A stretch of DNA of 64,000 nt from Mytilus californianus (taxonomy: Eukaryota; Mollusca; Bivalvia; Mytilida; Mytilidae), in NCBI RefSeq assembly GCF_021869535.1, contig NW_026262581.1, positions 114,356,771-114,420,770 of the forward strand. The letters are read 5' to 3'. The notes beneath the pieces were generated by a model, which worked only from the letters and a program-made list of their open reading frames with translations, was not told where the DNA came from and made no database searches. Each line of letters begins with the position of its first letter. Positions within the stretch are counted from its first letter, which is position 1. A program made the translations under genes and the position numbers. Positions 49,901-61,900 of the stretch are shown piece after piece.

Positions 49901-52900
49901 CATTAGAATTTTCTTATAATACCTTTATACCAAAAATACATAACAGTGAATTTTTCGTTCCTGATGTTAATTTTCCTTACCTTAGAGGTGATTTTTCGTT
50001 GTCTCAAATTTCCGTGAACGTAATATGTTCATTGCCAGTAAACTTTTACAGGCATAGGACACTCAGAGCTTTTCTTAGATTTATCACAAATAAAGTGAAT
50101 AATTCAGGAGGTATGGGTCTACCAACAGGAACTTTAGGGTAAAATATTTCTTAAAGAATAAGGTTTTAACTTAATAAACTTGTTGATGAAGATTATCATA
50201 TTACTGTTATTCAGTGGTTACGTGTAGTATTTTCGGGGTGTCAACATCGATTCCCTAATTGATGGTTTGGCACAGGAATAAATGTGTCTGCCTTGAAGTT
50301 CTGTGCATTGCACAAGACACGCATTCCTATATTTTTAGTATGACGTAGCATATCAGCAGGATAAGAACTACGAATTTATTTTAAGTCCTTTTTTGTGTGT
50401 TGTTGGGTTGGTTCATATAATGTTGGGTTGGTTCATATGTTGTTGGGTTGGTTCATATTTTGTTGGGTTGGTTCATATTTTGTTGGGTTGGTTTATATAG
50501 GAATGATTAATATCAAAATAGGAGAACCAAAAGCTCAGTGATGTCTTAATAATGTGAACATGCTTCAGGGAGATATTGTTGCAAATGTTTTGACCAATAG
50601 AAAATGTCAAAAGAGATTTTCATCATTTTATTTTTATAGATTTCAATAAAATAAAGTTGGTGTTTAATCATAGAAATAGACGAAGTGTTAACGAGTTTAT
50701 ACGTATGAAGAGAGCAACAAACCAACAGAGGAGACGAAAGAAAAAAAGTTACTCGATAACTTTTACATTTACAGTGAAAGGTATAATACATTTTATGCAA
50801 TTTTTGTTACGTTCTTACATTTACATCTCTCGTATTTTAGGGAGTTTCAGGTAGCATCTTCGTCATGAAACGGGCGGACAGGGTATAAAGGGTTTTTTTG
50901 CATTTTTTTCTTTAAATTCCAATTTGCTTTTACACTAAAACAGTGACAAAACAGATATTTTTTTTTTAACTTGGCAACAATAAATTTGTTAGAAATATTT
51001 TAGCATCTGAATTCAAAATGTTATAATATATCTTTAAACAAATTTGAATTTAATTAACTTTGTCAGTTGTTATTGTCTATTCATTTTGGTTACTTTTTGT
51101 TTTCATTTACTTCCATTTGTTTTCAGTTACTTCCATTTCGGTTTTGTTTCATTTGGGGGGAGAGTTTTTTTTAATGTTTTGCCTACGGAGTCCTCATATT
51201 GCTCAGTTTACATATTCACGAAATTAAAATACAATATTTTTATTGAAATATTAAATTCCATTAATCATTCATACATGATCACTTTAAAGCGTTTCAGTAA
51301 CCCTGCTTAAGAGGCAACCTTGCAACTTACTTAGTTATGTTATACAGGAAAAATGAAGAAACCAAATAAGGACAAAAGTCCCACTAAGAAACAAGACAAA
51401 TTGGAAAATTCCATGGAACAAGTGATTGACACTGTACAAATAGAGGCACAACAAGGGACATGGGATTTAAAGATGAATAATGCAAAAATGCAATTTTCCA
51501 ACATCTCCTATGATTCTGAACAACACAAGCTTGAATGTGAGGAAGGCAGTATATTGATTAACACGTCTTGCAGTAAGTATTTTTATATATATGATTAAGT
51601 TTTGAAAAATTAGAATAGGAAAAATAACATGAATACCGATTTGTGCGCTCAATATGTGATTCTAGAATGACCAATATGTTTGCATGATAATAAAACTAGA
51701 CGGCCTAGCATTCCAAGATTGAAGACGCTGGAATAAAAAAAAATCGAGTTGTTATTTCAATAGACTTACATATGATTCTATCGTTGGCATGAATCCAGAA
51801 TTATGTCAACACAGCAAGAAATGTGTTATTTCTACGAAAGCTATTCACATATATTGAAATAGAAGTGTAAGTCCTTTTTTATACGACCGCAAAAAAAAAA
51901 AAATTGCGTCATATAATGCTATGATGTCGTCGTCGTCGTCGTCCGAAGACACATTTGGTTTCCGGACAATAACTTTAGTTTAAGTGAATGGCTCTGTATG
52001 AATTTTTACCAGAAGGTTCAATACCACAAAAAGGAAGGTTTGGATTGATTTTGGGGGGTGATGGTATTAACAGTTTAGGAATTAGGGGCCAAAAACAAGC
52101 ATTTTTGTAGTTTCCGGACAATAATTTGTGTGTAAGTGTATGGATCGCTCTGAAATTGTACCACAATGTTCCATATCACAAAGGTAAAGGCTACGATTGA
52201 GTTTGGGGTTAATTGCCCCAAACGTTCAGGAATTAGGAGCAAAAAAGGGGCCAAAAACAAGCATTTTTCTAGTTTCCAGACAATAACTTTAAATGTTTAA
52301 ATGAATGGATCTCTCTAAAATTGTAGTACAAGGTTCCATACCATAAAGGGAAGGCTGGGATTGAGTTTGGGGGTAATTACTCCAAAAGGGGGGAGGGGGG
52401 TCAAAAAGTTTGGGTATTTTTTCTCCAATTTTTTGGGGGGGGTCCTTTTTTTGTCTTCAAAATTTTTGAAATTTCAAATTTTTGAAATCTTCAATTGCAC
52501 AGTATTGCGCAATAGCAAGAAATCTTCAATTGCACAGTATTGGGCAATAGCACAGTATTGCACAATAGCAAGAAATCTTCAATTGCATAGTATTGCGCAA
52601 TAGCAAGAAATCTTCAATTGAAAACAAATACAAATGTTTTAACCAATTTCGATGGGGTTAATTAAGTCTTTAAATTTTGGGGGTTCTAACCTTGTATAAT
52701 TTTTTGGATATTGGGCCCCATTTTTAAATTGGTCTATATTGAGGTCAAAAGGGTTCAAAATTAAACTTTGTTTGATTTCATCAAAAACTGAATTATTGCG
52801 GCTGTATGATTTGCTGAATCTTATTGCGCATTTAGATTTTTATTTTGGGCCCTGTTTTCAAATTAGTTCATATTAAGGTTTGAAGGGTCCAAAATGAAAC

Positions 52901-55900
52901 ATTGTTTGATTTCAACTAAAATTAAATTATTGGTGTTTTTTTATATGCTGAATCTAACCATGTTGTTAGATTTTGGATATCAGACCATTCTAGGTAAATT
53001 CAATGTCCCATTTCAATTTTTTAAGATCTTTGACCACATTTATTTTGTGTAAGAAACCTATATTATGTCAAAAATTTGATCACAATCCAAATTCAAACAG
53101 TATCAAGCTTGAATAGTGTGTCCAACTGTTCAGGGTTCGACCTCTGCGGTCGTATCAGGCTGCGCTCAGCGAAGCACTTTATGTACTTAGTAACGATCTG
53201 ATGAGTATCGTCCCTTTTCTTATGATTATGCTTCCCAATTGTGAACTTTTCTTCATTTCTATGTAGCAACATTCCAGCAGCGCCAGCATATGGAGTATAC
53301 CTTCAGTTTATACGATATTCCAGAGCTTGCATTTCCTATGATGATTTCCTTGATAGAGGGTTGCTGGTTACAAGGAACCAATTAAAATAATGGTTCCAAG
53401 TGTTGAATTGAAGTTGAAATCACCCATTCTAAACTTTTACGGACGCCATCACGAATTAGTTGACCGTTATGTTTCACAGATGACGACGGATATGTTCCAC
53501 AATCCAATCTTCTTTTTCTCAAATGTTACGCCACCGAATTATTTGCACTTACATCAGTAACACGACGGGTACCACATGTGGATCATATATGGCAGTTGTG
53601 GTCCTGCTTTGCCAATGTGGAATATTAAATGATCATTTCATCAGCAAAACTAGCTTTCAAAAGATAGTTACAATTTTTATACGGCCGCAAAAAAGGGGCC
53701 AAAAATAAGCATTTTCTAGTTTCCAGACAATAACTGTGGTATGGTGTATGGATCTCTCTGAAATTATACTACAAGTTTCCATACCACAAAGGGATGGTTA
53801 GGATTTGCTTTGGGGGGTTATGGCTCAAACTGTTCAGGAATAAGGGGCAAAAAAGGGGGAAAAACAAGGTTGTCCTGGTTAATGGACAAATACTTTAGTA
53901 CAAAACATAATTTAAAGCAGTGTAAGGGAGATAAATCAAATACATCATTGAAATTATCTCCCTTACACTGCTTTTAAATTATGTATAAAGTAATGGTTAA
54001 TGAACAATTAAGATAATTTAAAACAGTGTAAGGGAGGTAATCCAAATACAACGTTTTGGTTACTTCCCTTATACTGCTTTTAAATTATGTTTAAAGAAAT
54101 GCATATTTATAAAGGAAGACCAGTAAAAATATCTGCAAATGATGCACCTTTTTTTTTTTTACAAAAAAATCCATATGAAAGATTTGACACTATATTTTAA
54201 ATTCTATTATAAAATAGATTAAGTTAGCACTATGGTAAATTTAAATGGGTAATTATGGTTGCAAACTCCATTGGAAATTTGAATTGAGATTATGACCATA
54301 TCTTAAGGGAAAGAATTTTTGGGGGAAAAAAAAGGGGGGGGGGGGTAAAAAGAAATTGTGGGGGGTCAATTTTTTCTCATTTCAGATTTCAGAAATTAAA
54401 AAGAATTATTCTTCAAATATTGAAAAATTTCAAGAAGTAATCTTTAATTGCACAGTATGGCGCATTAGAATTGTAAAATCTTTGACCACATTTATTTATT
54501 TATTTGTTATGCCGAATCTAACTGTGTATTTAGATTTTTAATTTTGGGTCCAGTTTTCAAATTGGTCTACATTAAGGTCCAAAGGGTCCAAAATTAAACT
54601 TTGTTTGATTTTAACAAAAATTGAATATATGGGGTTCTTTGATATGCTGAATCTAAACATGTATTTAGATTTTTGTTTTTTGGCCCAGTTTTCAAGTTGG
54701 TCCAAAATTAAACTTTGTTTGATTTCAACAAAAAATGAATATATGGGGTTCTTTGATATGTTGAATCTAACCATGTATTTAGATTTTTTATTTGTGGACC
54801 CCGCTATCAAATTGGTTCATATTGAGGTCAAAAGGCTCCAAAATTAAACTTCGTTTGATTTCATCAAAAATTGAATTAATTGGGTTCTTTGATATGCCAA
54901 ATCTAACCGTGTATTTAGATTTTTAATTTTGGGTCCTGTTTTTTTAAATTGGTCTACATTAAGGTCCAAAGGGTCTAAAATTAAACTTAGTTTGATTTTA
55001 ACAAAAATTGAATTCTTGGGGTTCTTTGATATGCTGAATCTAAACAAGTGTTTAGATATTTGATTATGGGCCCAGTTTTCAAGTTGGTCCAAGTTGGGGT
55101 CCAAAATCAAACTTTGTTTGATTTCAACAAAAAATTGAATATATGGGGTTCTTTGATATGCTGAATCTAACCATGTATTTAGATTTTTTATTTGTGGGCC
55201 CGCTATCAAATTGGTTTATATTGAGGTCAAAAGGGTCCAAAATTAAACTTTGTTTGATTTCATCAAAAATTGAATTATTGGGGTTCTTTGATATTCCAAA
55301 TCTAACCGTGTATTTAGATTTTTAATTTTGGGTCCCGTTTTTAAATTGGTCTACATTAAGGTCCAAAGGGTCCAAAATTAAACTTAGTTTGATTTTAACA
55401 AAAATTGAATTCTTGGGGTTCTTTGGTATGCTGAATCTAAACATGTGTTTAGATTTTTGATTATGGGCCCAGTTTTCAAGTTGGTCCAAGTTGGGGTCCA
55501 AAATCATAATTTGTTTGATTTCAACAAAAATTGAATATATGGGGTTCTTTGATATGCTGAATCTAACCATGTATTTAGATTTTTTATTTGTGGATCCCGC
55601 TATCAAATTGGTTCATATTGAGGTCAAAAGGGTCCAAAATTAAACTTTGTTTGATTTCATCAAAAATTGAATTATTGGGGTTCTTTGATATTACAAATCT
55701 AACCGTGTATTTAGATTTTTAATTTTGGGTCCCGTTTTTAAATTGGTCTACATTAAGGTCCAAAGGGTCCAAAATTAAACTTAGTTTGATTTTAACAAAA
55801 ATTGAATTCTTGGGGTTCTTTGATATGCTGAATCTAAACATGTGTTTAGATTTTTTATTATGGGCCCAGTTTTCAAGTTTGTCCAAGTTGGGGTCCAAAA

Positions 55901-58900
55901 TTTAACTTTGTTTGATTTCAACAAACATTGAATATATGGGGTTCTTTGATATGCTGAATATAACCATGTATTTTGATTTTGGACATTGGACCATAATAGG
56001 TAAATTAAAAAAAAATCAAGTTCTTAGACCACATTCTTTTTGTGTCAGAAACCTATGCTGTGTCAAATATTTAATCACAATCCAAATTCAGAGCTGTATC
56101 AAGCTTGAATGTTGTGTCCATACTTGCCCCAACTGTTCAGGGTTCGACCTCTGCGGTCGTATCAAGCTGCGCCCAGCAAAGCATTTTATTAATTTTCAAC
56201 ACATAGGTTGTGGGTGCACTTTCATTATGGAGTTTATGTTGACTAAACTGATTAAAAATAAAAAAAAAAAAGATTAGGTTTCAAACGACCTATCCTCCAA
56301 AAATGCGGTTTGTCTATTTCATTTCTTTTTAAGTTATTATATGATGTTGATTGTTTTGTTTCAGTTAGATGTCCTGTTGGTACATATTTCAATGTACTAC
56401 AGCAGAAATGTGAGAGTTGTCGAAGAGGATCATATCAACCGAAGGAAGGACAATACACCTGTCATTTATGTCCTAATTTAACATCAACACATCACATTAA
56501 CTCCAGAAGTAAAGATGATTGTAAAGGTAAGATCCTACAAATGGAATCGACGTCAATAATACATTTTCTGTGTGATTTTTAGCCAAAATGAATAGAACAC
56601 AAAATTTTGGCAAGGAGGAAAATACCAGCAACCATTATATATCTTTCCCTCCAGATGGATGACAAAACAAAACAACCCAGATTTAAAATAAAAAGCTGTT
56701 GTTTTTCACGATAAAAAAATATTGTCGTTTTATCATTATGATGAAGTATAAAAATATTTTATCAACATGAAGTTTTTGTCAATAATATACCTTGAATGAA
56801 TGTTTGTGGGAGTAAAACTGACCAAATTTGCTTTGATTTTTTTTTAACGAATTGATAGTAATGAATAAAAAGAGATGCGTGATATATGCCAATGAGAAAG
56901 CAGCAGTACTAATTGCTTCATTAATTATATCGTTCATTAGAACAAAAGTTATTCATGTTTTTTTCAGCTCTATGCCTGCCTGGAACATTCTCAAAGGACG
57001 GTATAGGGCAATGTACAACATGCCCAGAGAGCTCGTACCAAAACCTTTATGGGCAGACAGCATGCACCAATTGTCCTGGAAGTACCACAACATTAAGAAG
57101 GGGTGCTAGAAGACAGAGCATGTGTAGAGGTAAATACAAAATAAAAACATGTTATCAGTTAACTTCTGTTTGTATAGTGTTAGCAGTAAATGTTCCAACG
57201 ATTTATTCTAGGTTAAGATGATCTTGTATTGATCATCTGGTAAATCTGTGGCTTATTTGAAATAATTCAGTTGTGTTGATATTCAGTAGTGCAAACTGCT
57301 AGTATATGGTTTCGACAGGTTCAGTAGTCACAGAGCATTCAGCGAGAAAAATAGGTCTTTCGTTTACTATTTTATACAAAGTTAAATAACAATTAAAAGA
57401 GGGTATAAATAGGGTCATTTGACAATGTCAAGTTAAAAACATGTATAAAAAGCTGCACAATAATTTAAAATGTCAATTTTAAGTTTACACAACAAAAGGA
57501 AAAATATCAAAACTAAATCTATACCTTTCTGCAATTTGAAAGTAGATCATGACGATACAGTTGTAGTTTTTTATGGAGTTACTACAAGCTAATAATAAAT
57601 TACTCCTTTCATTCTCTGCACGATCTATTTTTACATCTATTGCTGTTTTTAGTTAGTATATGTCATGATGCCAAAATATATTATTCAATAATCTGTTTAA
57701 ATCAATACATGACTTTTAGAATCGTAATTATAATAAATATGTAGTAAAATCGTATCCTAAAATTTCAATATCGGGAAATACAAATATGTAAGTAGTACAT
57801 ACAATTACAGAAAATGGATTATTTCAGAAAGGAATAACACATTGTAACGGAAAAAATAACATTAACAAACCTGGTAAGAATTTTAAAACAGAATTTTACC
57901 ATTTATTCAACCTTAACACTGAGTATAACAGTGACTTAATATGGCGAATTCTGCATTGGAGTCATCAAATAAATTAGCAAAGATAATAAAAGCTAAAGCA
58001 TTGACATGAAGTGATTCATTGTCCATGCACCATTATTATATAAATTGTTTGGTGATGAAAACAAATTTCTTCAGCGGAATGTAGCCCAGGATATGCATCT
58101 AAGACAGGGTTAGAACCATGTTTACCTTGCCCAAAGGGAACTTATCAGTCTGATACAGGGAAAGCATTCTGTTTGGACTGTCCTGGTGAAGGCAAGACAT
58201 TAGATACTGCAAGCATTGATGTATCTGAATGCCAAGGTAAATATGATAAAAAAAAGTTATAGTAAATGTATTGTTTTCTTCTTTCTACTTCAACCCAATG
58301 AAAAATAAATTTCAAAAAAATTATTTTTAAAAAATGTGTTGTTAGTTAAGAAATTCAGTTTACTTAAAACAAAATATCAGAAATATTATAGATATTAGAA
58401 AATGATAATAAATTATTATTTATCAACATATATATATGATACAGAACAAAGACTTAATCTTACAAACATTAGTATTTTTATAAAAAAAAAAGAGATTTAC
58501 AAACATTAGTATTCTTATAAAAAAAAGAGATGTGGTATGATTGCCAATGAGACACTTATCCACCAGAGTTCAAATAAAGTGGATATTAGCAATTATAGGT
58601 CACTGTCCGGTCTTGAAGGATTTTTATATATTTCTATATTGATTTGTATTGTACAAAAGCCATTTTAAAATTTGAATAACTATAACTTGTAATGTAATCC
58701 ATTCCTAAATTGAGTCCCTCTTTCGTTTTTTCTGTAATATTTGATGGACTATTTCATCGATTTCTTCTTTTTATACGACCGCAAAAATTTTGCAGTCGTA
58801 TAATAGTATGGCGTTGTCAGCGTCGGTGTCTTCGTCCGAAGACATTTGATTTCCAGACAATAACTTGAGAATAAATGTATACATCTGTATGAAATTGTAC

Positions 58901-61900
58901 CACATGGTGCCATACTACAAAAGGAAGGCTGGGATTTATTTTTTGGGGTAATGGCCTAAATTGTTCAGGAATTAGGGACCAAAAAAAAGCAGTTTTCTTG
59001 TTTCAGGACAATAGCTTGTGAATAAGTGTATGGACCTCTATATAATTGTACCACAAGGTTCCATACCTCAAAAAGAGGATAGGATTAATATTGGGGGTAA
59101 TGGCCCGCACTGTTCAGGAATAAGGGACCCAAAAGGTTTCCGGACAATAATTTGAGTGCAAGTCTATTGATCTCTATGAAATTGTACCACAAGGTTCCAT
59201 ACCAAAAAAGGAAGGTTGGGATTGATTTTTGGAGGTTATGGCCCAACTGTTTAGGAAAAAGGGCAAAACTCAATACTTTTCTAATACTTTGTATAAATTG
59301 CTTACTTCTGATTTTAAATGTGGTTTAATTTAAAGTCTTGAGATCTTGGGGGTTCTTTGATATGCTGAATCTAACTGTGTATTTAGATTTTCAATCTTGG
59401 GTCAGGTTTTCAAATTGGTCCACATTTAAGTCCAATGGGTCCAAAATCAAACTTAGTTTGATTTTCACAAAATTCAATTCAATGGATTCTTTGAAATGCC
59501 GAATCTAAACATGTATTTAGATTTTTTGACTTTGGGCCCAGTTTTCAAGTTGGTCAAAATCGGGATACAAGATTAAACTTTGTTTGATTTCAATAAAAAT
59601 TGAATATATGGAGTTCTTTGATATGCTGTGTATTTATTTTAGGATTTTGGCCCCGTTATCAAATTGGACCACATTGAGGTCCAAAGGGTCCAAAATTTCA
59701 TCAAAAAATGAATTCTTGGGGTTCTTTGATATGCCGATTCTAACCATGTATTATGATTTTGGATATTGGACCATAAAAGGTAAATGTCCAATTTCAAATT
59801 TTTAAGTTCTTAGACCACATTCATTCTGTGTCAAAAACTATACTATGTCAAATATTTAATCACAATCCAAATTCAGAGCTGTATTGCACAATTATTGAAA
59901 ATTGTAAGTTGAGTCACAGTTAGAAATAGATACAGCATCATATCTAATTTAGAGAAGAAATTATATATAGATATAGATATTACTGTTCATTATTAGATAT
60001 TTTGAAAAATAATTAGAGGTAAGTTTTATGGAACCCTTTAAAAACTTATCCATCAGTGTCCATTTATAGATAAATAATTTAAATTCTTGGTGTACTTGGA
60101 TATGCTGAATCTAACCGTGTATTTAGATCTTGGATATTGGACCATGATAGGTACAAGTCCAATTTCAATTTGTCAGTTCTTTGACCACATTCATTCTGTG
60201 TCAGAAACCTCCGCTGTTTCAAATATTTAATCACAATCCAAATATCTTATCTTTTAAAGTGTTATAAAATGAATGCAATAACACAAATACACGGTCATGC
60301 AAGTGAGGCAATGATAACATATATACAGTCCGCCAAAAGTAAAGCACCACCTAAATATAACTGGCAATATTTTTTTATCTATTTCGAAAAAATATTTATG
60401 TTTGGTGTTATGAATTGCCTTTAACATACACTAAGAAAATTCATTACGACCAAAAAGATTGAACTTCGATAAACCCGCCAAGCAACTTTTTATTAAAGGT
60501 CAACTGCACTTTTACAAATGCACTGTTTCGATGCCTTTAAATCATCTACCTACTGTCCCGCGTACAGGTGAAATTTGACCTTCACCAAGTCCTTGTGAAA
60601 TATGACAAGGCGTAAGTTATCTGTGACTGAACGTTGGCAAGCAATTGGCATGTCAAATGCCGGTAGGAGCACTAGGAGCACAGGTAACCATTTCAATGTT
60701 AATCACACCATCATTGTCAGACTTTTACAACGTCATGATGACACAGGAACTGTAAATGATAGACCAAGGTCCGGAAGACCCCGTTTAACTAACTGTCGTG
60801 ATGACAGACTGCTTATTGGTCGTGCTAAAGCCAATCCATTTACTCCTGATCCACAGCTTAGAAACCACTGGCCTCCAGGTGGTCGTGTTAGTGTTCGAAC
60901 TTTGCTCCGTCGACTTCATAGAGGCTACCTAAGAGCACGTCGTGTTGTGAAGAGACCTGCCCTAACAGCCAGGCACCATCGACGCTGGGACATGAGAAGC
61001 TGGCAAAAAGTTCATTGGTCAGATGAGAGTCTGTTTCTGTTACGACCAATAGACGGCAGAATACGCGTTTGGCGGGATAATAAAACTGCCTATGACCAAA
61101 ACAACATTTGCCCAACGACTGCATTTGGTGCTGGTGCATGGTGTTACAGTATGGGGTTGCTTCTGATACTGTTGTAAGCTGGGTATGCATATTCTGCAGG
61201 GTAACATGAACGGACAGACATACAGGGATTTGGTGCCTAGAAACATTGTAGTCCATCCCTCATTTTGATATTCATCCACTTGCGCCAAGACCCTTGTACA
61301 TGGACGACAACGCTAGACCACACAGACCAATGATTGTAACCGAGTACAAAGAGCAAGAAGCCATTGACACTATCTTTTGGCCTTCCATGTCTCCAGACAT
61401 GAACCCTATCAAACATGTCTGGGATGCCATTGGCAGAAATCTCAATCGCAGAGAACCCACCTTTGCAAAATCTTGGCGATTTAAAAGTGGCAATGGTTGA
61501 TGAATGGAATAGATTTGCTCAACTGAACTTCAGAAGGCTTGTACAGAGTATGAGACGCCGTGTTATGTAACTGTACCGGAAGAGAGGTGGTTACACATTA
61601 TATTGACTCAAATATTGACATAAAATGTGCCGAACATGCCAAAGATTATTTGTAAAGACTTTTAATGATATTGGGTGATTAATTGTTGTAAAAAAATACA
61701 ATCACAGTGAAACTTAAATTCCGTTTCTGATTTGTGTAATTTTCACTATTTCTACGAACGCAAAATTCAAATGCATAGAACCTGCATAAGTGACCAAACT
61801 TAAGTTTATGGTTTGTTTATGGTATATGTTAGCAAAATTGCTACATGAATATTTTCTCTTTTTCGGGGATTAACCGATTTTTTAAATGAAAAAATTTTCG

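Larger units (their letters stand above)
51573..56364 (+). other. Intron 14 (4.8 kb): two family A copies and a retroelement
   Basis: Family A at 51870-53190 and 53676-56192, a reverse-transcriptase-family fragment between them (53240-53620), and a pair of hairpins at 53905-54088. No exon inside. Confidence 0.65.

Noticed and set aside
50674..50780. Alternative acceptor at 50672-50673 for exon 13
   Set aside because: Gives a TGA stop in the gene's phase after 11 codons; the acceptor before 50640 keeps the frame.
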